NCBI GenBank assembly: GCA_045600765.1
Contig: JAZRYM010000032.1
Location: forward strand, 1-13,835
Direction of reading: 5' to 3'
Origin: RGIG426 sp045600765
GTDB lineage: Bacteria; Bacillota; Clostridia; Oscillospirales; Acutalibacteraceae
DNA: 13,835 bases
Position 1 is the first letter of the stretch. Each line of letters starts with the position of its first letter. The position numbers were made by a program, and so were the translations under genes. Positions 1 to 6,258 of the stretch are shown piece after piece. Under the pieces are notes generated by a model. The model worked only from the letters and a program-made list of their open reading frames with translations. It made no database searches and was not told where the DNA came from.

Positions 1-158
1 ACGGATATGCCAGCAAACTGTTAAAAAAGAGTTTTCCAATAGTGTTTTGGACTGTTTTAATAGCCTGTTTAGTAATATGTACTGCTACATGTTTTGATTT
101 GATATTTAATAGCGTAACTGTTGATAAGGTGTTGCAAGAAATTAAACTAATAGCTTAA
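1..158 (+). CDS. C-terminal end of a membrane protein (partial)
   Basis: An open frame enters from the left edge (first full codon at base 3) and ends at a TAA at 156-158, giving 51 residues with no start in the window. It has a basic stretch (KLLKK), then one strongly hydrophobic segment of about 22 residues (FPIVFWTVLIACLVICTATC), then a short polar tail. This looks like the last transmembrane helix of an integral membrane protein. The stop lies 19 bases before the next start and the same ribosome-binding region serves that gene, so the two are probably co-transcribed. The fragment is too short to name a family; an acyltransferase or transporter beside an adenylating ligase would be plausible but is a guess. 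Confidence 0.55.
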   Translation, partial: GYASKLLKKSFPIVFWTVLIACLVICTATCFDLIFNSVTVDKVLQEIKLIA

Positions 159-177
159 CTTACAAGGAGTAACAAAA

Positions 178-1917
178 ATGGAAGCAGAAAAGAAACTGAC
201 GGGCTACCCGTCCATAGACAAACCGCAATACAGGTTTTATCGAGAAAAACCTGTTCGTGATATAAAAACCGAACAGACGATTTATGAACTTGTTTTTAAT
301 AGCAACAAAAATAATATGTCTTATGATGCCATAGAATACCTCGGTAAAGTGTGGACTTATGAAAAACTTAAAACGCAGGTAGATAAAACGGCAACCGCTT
401 TTTCCTGTTCCGGTTTGAAAATGGGCGATACGGTTTTACTCGGTGTTTCAAACTGTCCCGAAGCCGTTGTTTGTCTTTTGGCACTAAACAAAATCGGCGT
501 TGTATCAAAATGGTTTGATATCCGTGCCGGTGAAAAGGATATTGAAGAATACATAAATGAAAGCAACTGCCGTTATATTATTGCTTTTGATATGCTTTTG
601 CCGAAAATCAAGATGATTATTAGCAAAACTTGTCTTGAAAGGGTTTTGATAATAAATCCTGCTGATTCTCTCGGCAAAGCGGCACAGATTGCTTATACCG
701 TCAAATCGAAAATCGGCGGCAATTATTATCCATTGCCAAATGATAAAAGATATATAGGTTTTCAAAAGTTTATAAAGCAATATGACAACGGCAATAATGT
801 TTCCTGTGTTCCTTTTAATAGAGGCAGACCATCCGTAATGATACAGTCAAGCGGAACGACCGGAAAACCGAAAGTAATTGTTCATTCTGATTTTTCTACA
901 ACTTCAAGTGTAAAATCCATTTCATATTCCGATTTACCGCTTGGGCATGATGGGGCTTTGCTTAATCTGTTACCGCCGTGGATTGCTTATGCTATTGGTA
1001 ATGCTATCATTTTACCTTTGTCATTAAGTATGAAAGTTGTATTAAGCCCGACCTTTGATCCATATAACATTGTGGATTATTTGGGGAAATTTACGGTTTG
1101 TTTTACAGCACCGATTTGTTATCGATATTTGAAAGACCATTACTCATCTCTCAACAAAAGTCAAAAAAACGGAGTTGAAAAAATAGCGTGTCTTGTATCG
1201 GGTGGAGATAAAGTCACCGTTGAGGAAAACGGTGACATTGAGCAAACATTAAACACCAAATTAGTGAATGGTTACGGCAATAATGAGGGTTGGGGATGCT
1301 TAACGGTAAACTCAACAGCACATAACAAATACGGCTCTGTCGGCATTCCAAAATACGGCGAAACAATTACAAGTTATGATAATGAAACCGGAAAGGAATT
1401 GCCCTACGGTCAAATTGGTGAAATATGCGTTTTAGCAGACACAATGTTTTTATATTATGAGGGTAATGCAGAAGAAACCGCCAATGTGAAGAAAACTCAC
1501 GCTGACGGTAAAGTTTGGTTGCACACCGGAGATTTGGGGTACATAGATGAAGAAGGGTATATCTTCTTACAAGGTCGGCTCAGGCGTGTAATCGTCAGAA
1601 AGGGATTCAAGATTTCAGCATATACGATTGAGGATAAAATATGCGAATATCCGGCGGTAAAAGAATGTGTTGCTGTGGAAGTGAAAGACAATGAGGAAGA
1701 ACATGCACCAATGGCATTTATCGTATTAAAGAATGGTGTCACCGATGATTTGGAAACCGTCAAACAAAGCATATTGAAAAAATGCAAAAGCGAATTAAAA
1801 GCGTACGAAATACCAAAGCATTTTCAATTTGTCGATTCGTTGCCCTATACTCAAAACGGAAAATATGATTTCCGCTTACTCGAAAAGCAAGGTAACGAAT
1901 ATGTTGATAAGTTGTAA
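178..1917 (+). CDS. Class I adenylate-forming ligase (AMP-binding acyl-CoA/acyl-ACP synthetase-like)
   Basis: A 579-residue ANL-superfamily enzyme, expected to activate a carboxylic acid as its acyl-AMP and pass it to CoA or a carrier-protein thiol; it has no signal peptide and should be cytosolic. Visible core motifs: P-loop SSGTTGKPK at residues 224-232, VSGGDKV in the middle, the A5 position as YGNNE at 366-370 (usually YGxTE), TGD at 450-452, the hinge GRLRRVIVRKGFKI at 466-479, and NGKYD near the end with K562 as the expected catalytic lysine. The N-terminus (LTGYPSIDKP) resembles AMP-ligases of gut clostridia, from memory. No carrier or condensation domain is fused, so it is stand-alone. 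AAGGAG at 163-168 supports the ATG. Substrate cannot be told. Codon usage is clearly more AT-rich than in all genes right of 2.9 kb, suggesting a different origin. Confidence 0.9.
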   Translation: MEAEKKLTGYPSIDKPQYRFYREKPVRDIKTEQTIYELVFNSNKNNMSYDAIEYLGKVWTYEKLKTQVDKTATAFSCSGLKMGDTVLLGVSNCPEAVVCLLALNKIGVVSKWFDIRAGEKDIEEYINESNCRYIIAFDMLLPKIKMIISKTCLERVLIINPADSLGKAAQIAYTVKSKIGGNYYPLPNDKRYIGFQKFIKQYDNGNNVSCVPFNRGRPSVMIQSSGTTGKPKVIVHSDFSTTSSVKSISYSDLPLGHDGALLNLLPPWIAYAIGNAIILPLSLSMKVVLSPTFDPYNIVDYLGKFTVCFTAPICYRYLKDHYSSLNKSQKNGVEKIACLVSGGDKVTVEENGDIEQTLNTKLVNGYGNNEGWGCLTVNSTAHNKYGSVGIPKYGETITSYDNETGKELPYGQIGEICVLADTMFLYYEGNAEETANVKKTHADGKVWLHTGDLGYIDEEGYIFLQGRLRRVIVRKGFKISAYTIEDKICEYPAVKECVAVEVKDNEEEHAPMAFIVLKNGVTDDLETVKQSILKKCKSELKAYEIPKHFQFVDSLPYTQNGKYDFRLLEKQGNEYVDKL

Positions 1918-1942
1918 GAAGTAATCAAAAAAACATACAGCC

Positions 1943-1978
1943 ACACAGCCCCTCACGACTGTGAGGGGCTGTGTTTTT
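1943..1978 (+). terminator. Rho-independent terminator of the ligase gene
   Basis: A perfect 14-bp stem (1943-1956 with 1961-1974), GACT loop, followed by T residues at 1974-1978. It starts 26 bases after the ligase stop codon. It also marks the switch from AT-rich to GC-rich sequence. Confidence 0.9.
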
Positions 1979-1987
1979 GTGGTTGTC

Positions 1988-2150
1988 GCGCACCCACCAC
2001 CCGCCGAGTCGCACCCGCACACCCGCGCGGACAAAACCGCGTGGGGGTTTTCCGTTTTTGCGAAAACGGGCGGGCGTTGCCCGCGTTCGCGCGGGGTGTG
2101 CGGGTGCGGCTCGGCAACGGGGTTTTGCGCGATGCGGGTGGGGCGAGCGC
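1988..2150. repeat. Large imperfect palindrome, about 160 bp
   Basis: The arm at 2003-2028 is nearly complementary to 2089-2115 (a GAGTCGCACCCGCACACCC core against GGTGTGCGGGTGCGGCTC), with a few mismatches and one-base bulges. Pairing appears to continue outward, with gaps, between about 1988-2002 and 2131-2150. Two small hairpins sit in the centre: 2052-2058 with 2063-2069, and 2071-2075 with 2079-2083. On either strand it would fold into a long, very GC-rich stem. Short frames across it show no protein-like composition. It is probably a non-coding palindromic repeat element, but no second copy is in the window to prove it. Confidence 0.6.
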
Positions 2151-2177
2151 AAGGGCAAGGCCTTGGTCTTGCCGCCG
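2120..2177. repeat. Dispersed repeat module, copy 1
   Basis: This 58-bp unit has a 15-base head (GGGTTTTGCGCGATG, 2120-2134), an unrelated 18-base spacer and a 25-base tail at 2153-2177 built on GGGCAAGGCCTTGGTCTTGC. The same head and tail recur at 2447-2461 and 2481-2505 with a 19-base spacer. The tail is partly self-complementary (GGCAAG against CTTGCC). No gene is seen in it. Confidence 0.7.
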
Positions 2178-2211
2178 CAAGTCGGTGCACCACGTTTGTG
2201 CGTTGATGCGG

Positions 2212-2260
2212 GAGTGAAAGAGTGAAGAGTGAAAAGTGAAGAGTGAAGAGTGAAGAAGTG
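2212..2260. repeat. Heptamer tandem array (GAGTGAA)n
   Basis: About six tandem copies of GAGTGAA start at 2212, 2220, 2227, 2234 (AAGTGAA), 2241 and 2248, with one extra A at 2219 and a partial unit at 2255-2260. It is a simple 7-bp satellite with no coding role visible. Confidence 0.85.
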
Positions 2261-2307
2261 CAAACACGGGCGCCGTCCCCTACACGCGCGCCGGTGGTGT
2301 GCGTAAG

Positions 2308-2432
2308 CCTCCCCTTGAAGATGCAAGGGGAGGTGTCCCGCAGGGACGGAGGGGATTTGAAACGGGAATTTTCCTAACAAAACAACCCCTCAGTCTCGCA
2401 TGCGCTCGACAGCTCCCCTTACACAGGGGAGC
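2308..2432. repeat. Paired-hairpin intergenic repeat element
   Basis: The unit opens with a 10-bp hairpin (CCTCCCCTTG 2308-2317 with CAAGGGGAGG 2324-2333), followed by a small GTCCC-GCA-GGGAC hairpin (2335-2347). It closes with GCTCCCCT 2412-2419 paired with AGGGGAGC 2425-2432. GGAGGGG near 2348-2354 can also pair across the element with CCCCTC near 2387-2392. The pattern of CTCCCCTT hairpin, GTCCCGCAGGGAC and terminal CTCCCCTT hairpin resembles a dispersed intergenic repeat I recall from gut clostridial genomes. Identity with that family is inferred. Confidence 0.65.
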
Positions 2433-2446
2433 CAAGCGGCTTAGGC

Positions 2447-2582
2447 GGGTTTTGCGCGATGAGAGTCGGATGATGACGTAGGGCAAGGCCTTGGTCTTGC
2501 CGCCGTCGGTCGGTGCGGAATTCCAAAACGGCAGGACCAAGGCCCTGCCCTACGGTGCCGCCGTCGGTCGGTGCGGAATTCC
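2447..2582. repeat. Dispersed repeat module, copy 2, with inverted and direct repeats
   Basis: Second copy of the 2120-2177 module (head 2447-2461, tail 2481-2505), extended into a larger structure. Bases 2478-2502 and 2529-2553 form a 25-bp inverted repeat with only two mismatches, so the segment can fold as a long hairpin. A 26-base direct repeat ending in GGTGCGGAATTCC occurs at 2499-2524 and again, identical, at 2557-2582. The mixture suggests tandem or nested insertion of one short palindromic element. Confidence 0.75.
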
Positions 2583-2592
2583 GCAAAGGGAC

Positions 2593-2724
2593 GTAGGGGG
2601 CGCCGTCCCCTACGATGCGGTACCATCTCTCGGCGAGCGTGTAGGGGGCGGCGCCCTCGACGCCCCTTCTCAAAATGACATACCGTTTTATGGTTACGCA
2701 CCGCAACTGGACGCCGTCCCCTAC
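2593..2724. repeat. GC-rich palindromic modules (CGCCGTCCCCTAC family)
   Basis: CGCCGTCCCCTAC occurs at 2271-2283, 2601-2613 and 2712-2724. At 2593-2613 it is part of a palindrome, GTAGGGG with CCCCTAC around a 7-base loop. A related GTAGGGGGCG begins at 2641, pairing loosely with GACGCCCC near 2659-2666. These look like REP-type short repeats; no gene is seen here. Confidence 0.65.
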
Positions 2725-2764
2725 ACCGCGTTTGTGCGTAGCCGTTGGTGGAGGGGTGAGGATG

Positions 2765-2797
2765 AAAAAAGCGGCAGGTGAAATCACCTGCCGCTTT
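2765..2797 (-). terminator. Rho-independent terminator of tmcAL
   Basis: Read on the minus strand, a 13-bp stem (2785-2797 with 2768-2780; core GCGGCAGGTG) has a 4-base loop and runs into six T residues (A at 2765-2770 on plus). It lies about 75 bases past the tmcAL stop, beyond the heptamer array. Confidence 0.88.
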
Positions 2798-2825
2798 GGC
2801 GTTTTGCGTTTTTTGCCCTTTATAA

Positions 2826-2881
2826 TTTTACATTTTACATTTTGCGTTTTGCATTTTGTGTTTTGCATTTTACATTTTCAC
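2826..2881. repeat. Heptamer tandem array (TTTTRYR)n overlapping the end of tmcAL
   Basis: Eight uninterrupted 7-base units: TTTTACA, TTTTACA, TTTTGCG, TTTTGCA, TTTTGTG, TTTTGCA, TTTTACA, TTTTCAC. The tmcAL stop codon (2870-2872 on the minus strand) lies in the seventh unit, and the last three sense codons lie in units seven and eight. Like the array at 2212, its period is 7 bp. Confidence 0.88.
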
Positions 2882-4078
2882 AAATCCGGCGGTGAGTTCG
2901 GTACCGCAGGGCGGGAGTTTCGGGAGGAACAGGCCGTAGAGGTCGGTGGCTTTGCACTCAAATTCCCACAGCGCGCGGGCGGCACCGTCGAGGGTGTCGG
3001 TCTGTCCTTTGCGGGTGAGGAGCGGCAGGGTGCAGCCGTTCGTTTTGGCGGTGCGGAGCACGTCGTAGCCCGCCTCGGTCGCGCCGAGTATGCGCAGATA
3101 CGGCGGGGTGGCGGGCACCAAATCGGCGGGGAGTCCCAAAAATGCCGCCATCAGCAGGCGTTTCAGCCGCGTTAAGGGATAGCGGCGGGTTTTGACGAGG
3201 GACAAAAATTCGTCCACGCTACCCGCTTGCCTTGCGGCGGAAAAAAGGCGGTTTTCTAAGCCCTCGGACACGCCCGGAAGCGCGGCGAAATCGGCGAGGG
3301 ACAGTTCGCGCAAGCGATAGAGAATCGCCGTGTCGGCGCGGCTTTGCTTGGCGGGACACAGCCCGTTTCCGCCCGCCGCCGTAAGGCAATCGCCGGAGGC
3401 GCGGGGCAAGAAAGGCAGGGCGTTGACCAACCGGTTTTCCTCCATCAGCGTGCGCAGGTAACTCGCCGAGGCGATGTCGCCGAGGGGAGCGCCGGCATCG
3501 TGGTCAGCGCCGATCCGTTTGACGGTGGCGGCGGTCATAGTGGCGCCGCTTGCGGAAAGGGCGTTCAGGTATTCGATGCCGAGGGTGTTGTTCGGGGAGG
3601 AGAGCAGGTCGCCGATAGCGGCACCCGCCGTTTCCGCCAGCGCTTTTTGGCGCGCTTCGGCAAAGGAGATGCCGCCCTCCAAATGATAGCGGAGAAGCGA
3701 CTCGCAACGGTCGGAGTGCAGGGCATCGGCGGCTTTTTTGAGGGCGGCGATATCGCCGCATTCGCTTCCGAACGCGAGGATATCCACGCACCCGAGCGCG
3801 GAAAGCAGCGCAACACCCGCCCGCGCAAATCCCTCGGCAGAGGAGAGAGCGTACGGTGTCGGCAGTTCCACCACCACGTCCACACCGCAGGAGAGGGCAG
3901 CTTTTGCCCGCTCAAATTTCGGGAGCAGGGCGGGTTCACCCCGCTGTACGAAATTGCCGCTCATCACGGCAACGACGTGGGTGGCGCCGAGCCCGTCAGG
4001 GCTTTTCAGTTGTTTCAAAAAATGGGCGTGCCCGTTATGGAGCGGATTGAATTCCGCCACGACTCCGCAAACTTTCAT
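2870..4078 (-). CDS. tmcAL: tRNA(Met) cytidine acetate ligase TmcAL (YlbM family)
   Basis: Cytosolic enzyme of the nucleotidyltransferase superfamily that uses ATP and acetate, via acetyl-adenylate, to form N4-acetylcytidine at the wobble base of elongator tRNA-Met. The N-terminus carries the family hallmark GVVAEFNPLHNGH, with the ATP-binding HNGH at residues 14-17, followed by VAVMSGNFVQRGEPALLPKF. At 402 residues the length matches Bacillus YlbM (about 415). An in-frame GTG at 4087 lies inside the AAGGTG Shine-Dalgarno sequence, so I place the start at the ATG at 4078, 8 bases downstream of it; family members also begin just before this motif. It diverges from the acetate kinase gene. The final residues VKM come from a heptamer repeat. 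Confidence 0.92.
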   Translation of the reverse strand: MKVCGVVAEFNPLHNGHAHFLKQLKSPDGLGATHVVAVMSGNFVQRGEPALLPKFERAKAALSCGVDVVVELPTPYALSSAEGFARAGVALLSALGCVDILAFGSECGDIAALKKAADALHSDRCESLLRYHLEGGISFAEARQKALAETAGAAIGDLLSSPNNTLGIEYLNALSASGATMTAATVKRIGADHDAGAPLGDIASASYLRTLMEENRLVNALPFLPRASGDCLTAAGGNGLCPAKQSRADTAILYRLRELSLADFAALPGVSEGLENRLFSAARQAGSVDEFLSLVKTRRYPLTRLKRLLMAAFLGLPADLVPATPPYLRILGATEAGYDVLRTAKTNGCTLPLLTRKGQTDTLDGAARALWEFECKATDLYGLFLPKLPPCGTELTAGFVKM

Positions 4079-4106
4079 AATCTTCACCTTTTTGTTAAAA
4101 TAATCA

Positions 4107-4135
4107 TTGAAATATGGGAAAATGTGGAGTATAAT
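4107..4135 (+). promoter_or_regulatory. Sigma-A promoter of ackA
   Basis: TTGAAA (4107-4112), a 17-base spacer and a perfect TATAAT (4130-4135) predict transcription starting near 4142, about 40 bases before the ackA ATG. No riboswitch-like leader is apparent. It lies in the 103-bp gap shared with divergent tmcAL, whose own promoter I could not assign. Confidence 0.85.
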
Positions 4136-4181
4136 TACAGTATACCAAAAAAATTTTAAGATGACAAGAGGAGATTACGGT

Positions 4182-5387
4182 ATGAAAATTTTAGTGATTA
4201 ACGCGGGCAGCTCGTCTCTGAAATATCAGCTCATTGATATGGCCGGGGAAACGATGCTCGCCAAAGGTCTTTGCGGTCGTATCGGCATTGACGGCGGCTA
4301 TTTTCAGCACAAAACCGCCGGTGGGTATTCGACCGAGTACAAGGTAGAGATGAAAGACCATACCGCCGCGTTTGCCGAGGTCAAAAAAGCGTTGACCGAG
4401 GGCGAGGGCAAAGTGATTGACGATTTCTCCGAAGTGGCGGCAATCGGTCACCGCATCGTTCAGGGCGGCGCGATTTTCGACAAATCGGTGCTGGTGGATG
4501 ACCAGGTGATTGCGGACATTGAGTCGCTTATTCCGCTTGCACCGCTCCACAACGCCGCGCACGTGCAGGGCATTCGTGCCGCGATGGAGACGTTTGGCAA
4601 AGACGTGCCGGAAGTGGTGGTGTTTGACACCTCGTTCCACGCGACAATGCCGCCGAAAGCGTATCTGTGGGGCTTGCCGTATGAGTATTATGAGAAATAC
4701 GCGGTGCGCCGTTACGGATTCCACGGCACGTCCCACCGCTTTGTCAGCAAACGCTGTGCCGAACTGCTCGGCAAGCCGGATGCCAAAGGCACCAAAATCA
4801 TCACCTGCCACATCGGCAACGGTTCGTCCCTCGCCGCCGTCAAAGACGGCAAGGTGATTGACACCACGATGGGTCTTACTCCGCTGGACGGGTTTATGAT
4901 GGGTTCGCGCTCCGGCGCGGTCGATCCGTCCGCCATCACCTTTATTATGGAAAAAGAGGGGTTGTCGCCCGCCGAGATGGACGAAATCCTCAACAAAAAA
5001 TCCGGTATGCTCGGTATTTCCGGTGTTTCGAGCGATGACCGCGACGTCACCAAAGCGATGACGGAGGGACACGAAATGGCGAAGCTCGCGTGGGATATGC
5101 GCGAGTATCAGATTTGCAAATACATCGGCGGTTTTGTGACCGCGCTCGGCGGTGTGGATGCTATCGTGTTTACCGCCGGTATCGGTGAGAACCAAATCCA
5201 ACTCCGCAAAGAGATTATGGAAAATCTCGCGTATATGGGTGTGACCCTGAACGAGGAAAACAACAACACCCGCGGTCAGGAAATCGAGATTTCCGGCAAG
5301 GATTCTACGGTGCGCGCTTTTGTTATCCCGACCAACGAAGAACTCGTGATTGCCCGCGACACCAAAGCGATTGTGGAAGCGCTGTAA
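4182..5387 (+). CDS. ackA: Acetate kinase
   Basis: Interconverts acetyl phosphate plus ADP with acetate plus ATP, the substrate-level ATP step of fermentative acetate production; cytosolic, ASKHA fold. At 401 residues it is full length. Landmarks: N7 in NAGSSSLKY, R91 in GHRIVQGG, D149 in VFDTSFHATMP and H181 in YGFHGTSHRFV, matching the catalytic Asn, Arg, Asp and His of characterised acetate kinases. GAGGAG ending at 4173 is 8 bases before the ATG; the frame stays open to 4107, but that start lies in the promoter and has no ribosome binding site. No phosphotransacetylase gene lies beside it. A strong promoter precedes it and a strong terminator follows. Confidence 0.97.
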   Translation: MKILVINAGSSSLKYQLIDMAGETMLAKGLCGRIGIDGGYFQHKTAGGYSTEYKVEMKDHTAAFAEVKKALTEGEGKVIDDFSEVAAIGHRIVQGGAIFDKSVLVDDQVIADIESLIPLAPLHNAAHVQGIRAAMETFGKDVPEVVVFDTSFHATMPPKAYLWGLPYEYYEKYAVRRYGFHGTSHRFVSKRCAELLGKPDAKGTKIITCHIGNGSSLAAVKDGKVIDTTMGLTPLDGFMMGSRSGAVDPSAITFIMEKEGLSPAEMDEILNKKSGMLGISGVSSDDRDVTKAMTEGHEMAKLAWDMREYQICKYIGGFVTALGGVDAIVFTAGIGENQIQLRKEIMENLAYMGVTLNEENNNTRGQEIEISGKDSTVRAFVIPTNEELVIARDTKAIVEAL

Positions 5388-5424
5388 AAGCGAAGAAACG
5401 AAAAATCGAACAAATGAAAAAGCG

Positions 5425-5461
5425 AAAGCCCGTTCCTTTCTTGAAAGGAACGGGCTTTTTT
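5425..5461 (+). terminator. Rho-independent terminator of ackA
   Basis: A perfect 15-bp stem (5425-5439 with 5444-5458), CTTG loop, and six T residues (5456-5461). It also separates ackA from the convergent DUF378 gene, which stops at 5472. Confidence 0.92.
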
Positions 5462-5471
5462 GATAAGCGGA

Positions 5472-5693
5472 TTAGTGCGCGCCTTGCATTGAGAGGGAGT
5501 CGCTTTCGTTCCGATCGCGGAAGAGGAGCGAAATGCACCACACACCGGCAAGCGCCACAACGGTATAGATGATGCGGGAGAGCAGAGCATCCTGACCGCC
5601 GAAAATCCACGCGACGATGTCAAACTGAAACAAGCCGATGCTGCCCCAGTTCAATGCGCCGATAATCGTCAAAATCAGCGCGAGTCTGTCCAT
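5472..5693 (-). CDS. DUF378 family small membrane protein
   Basis: A 73-residue protein with two predicted transmembrane helices (LALILTIIGALNWGSIGLF and IIYTVVALAGVWCISLLF) and a short polar tail. The IIGALNWG motif followed by a Gly-Leu-Phe turn is characteristic of the DUF378 (YuzA-like) family, whose function is unknown. The start is uncertain: the frame begins TTG-TTG-ATG (5699, 5696, 5693) downstream of AAAGGAAGG at 5714-5706. The first TTG has closer spacing to that site; I chose the ATG. It sits 62 bases after nrdR on the same strand with no terminator seen between, so it may be read from the nrdR transcript. Confidence 0.8.
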   Translation of the reverse strand: MDRLALILTIIGALNWGSIGLFQFDIVAWIFGGQDALLSRIIYTVVALAGVWCISLLFRDRNESDSLSMQGAH

Positions 5694-5755
5694 CAACAAG
5701 CCAATCCTTCCTTTCTTTTGAGGGTTAGGAATAGTATCGGCGTGCGGACGGGCAA

Positions 5756-6208
5756 TTATTCATCCAGCAGTTTGGCAATCGTGTCGCGGAAACTGGTAAT
5801 ATCTTTGAAATCGCGGTAGACGGAGGAGAAGCGGACGTAGGCGACTTTATCCACGCCTTTCAGTTCCTCCATGGCGTATTCGCCGATTTGTTCGCTCGTG
5901 ACCTCGCGGTCAAGCGAGCCTTGCACGCGCGCTTCGATGTTGGTGACAATTTTTTCCAGCGTTTCCATCGAAATCGGGCGTTTTTCACACGCACGCATCA
6001 AGCCGCGCAACAGTTTTTCGCGGTCGAACGACTGGCGGGATTTATCCCGTTTAATCACCAAAATAGGGGTTTTTTCCACCGTTTCGTAGGTGGTAAAGCG
6101 TTTGCCGCAGGACAGACATTCCCGACGGCGGCGAATGCTCAAATCCTCATCCGTCGGGCGGGAATCCACCACTTTGCTGTCAGCAAAGCCGCAAAAAGGA
6201 CATTTCAT
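5756..6208 (-). CDS. nrdR: Transcriptional repressor NrdR
   Basis: Zinc-ribbon plus ATP-cone regulator that senses ATP/dATP and represses ribonucleotide reductase genes. The 150-residue length is typical. The zinc ribbon uses C3, C6, C31 and C34 (CPFC and CLSC), with the DNA-contacting stretch SIRRRRECLSCGKRFTTYE; the ATP-cone follows from about residue 49 (VIKRDKSRQSFDREKL) to about 139. The frame is open to 6421, but only the ATG at 6208 gives the family N-terminus MKCPFCG, and AGGAGG lies 8 bases before it. It has its own promoter and a likely NrdR box, implying autoregulation. No ribonucleotide reductase gene is in the window. Confidence 0.96.
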   Translation of the reverse strand: MKCPFCGFADSKVVDSRPTDEDLSIRRRRECLSCGKRFTTYETVEKTPILVIKRDKSRQSFDREKLLRGLMRACEKRPISMETLEKIVTNIEARVQGSLDREVTSEQIGEYAMEELKGVDKVAYVRFSSVYRDFKDITSFRDTIAKLLDE

Positions 6209-6232
6209 AGCGTGTTCCTCCTCTACATAGAA

Positions 6233-6250
6233 TACCACTATATATGGTAG
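6233..6250 (-). promoter_or_regulatory. Candidate NrdR box (autoregulatory operator)
   Basis: On the plus strand, CCACTATATATGGTAG (6235-6250) matches the NrdR-box consensus acaCwAtATaTwGtgt at 9 of 10 core positions by eye, and it is embedded in the palindrome TACCA-N7-TGGTA (6233-6249). It lies just downstream of the nrdR -10 element, covering the expected start of transcription, a position suited to repression. A weaker half-match overlaps the -10 (6256-6265), only 18 bases away rather than the roughly 31 of classical paired boxes. Confidence 0.65.
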
Positions 6251-6258
6251 ATATACAT

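Noticed and set aside
2153..2582. CRISPR-like spacing of repeated words
   Set aside because: Repeat copies are few, irregularly spaced, in both orientations and of different kinds. There is no array of equal spacers and no cas gene.
1876..2868. Several frames of 60-150 residues on both strands in the repeat region
   Set aside because: They overlap one another in all frames, are rich in Arg, Pro, Ala and Gly, and follow palindromes and tandem repeats; none has a good start or a protein-like profile.
3344..4159. 271-residue plus-strand frame opposite tmcAL
   Set aside because: It lies wholly over a well-supported gene and has a Gly/Arg-rich non-protein composition, with no motif.
4081..4160. 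A promoter for tmcAL in the shared ackA gap
   Set aside because: TATACT-like words exist on the minus strand but no -35/-10 pair with good spacing could be defended.
4191..5201. 336-residue open frame antisense to ackA
   Set aside because: It mirrors a highly conserved gene in a GC-biased genome, is rich in His, Arg and Val, and has no family motif or ribosome binding site.
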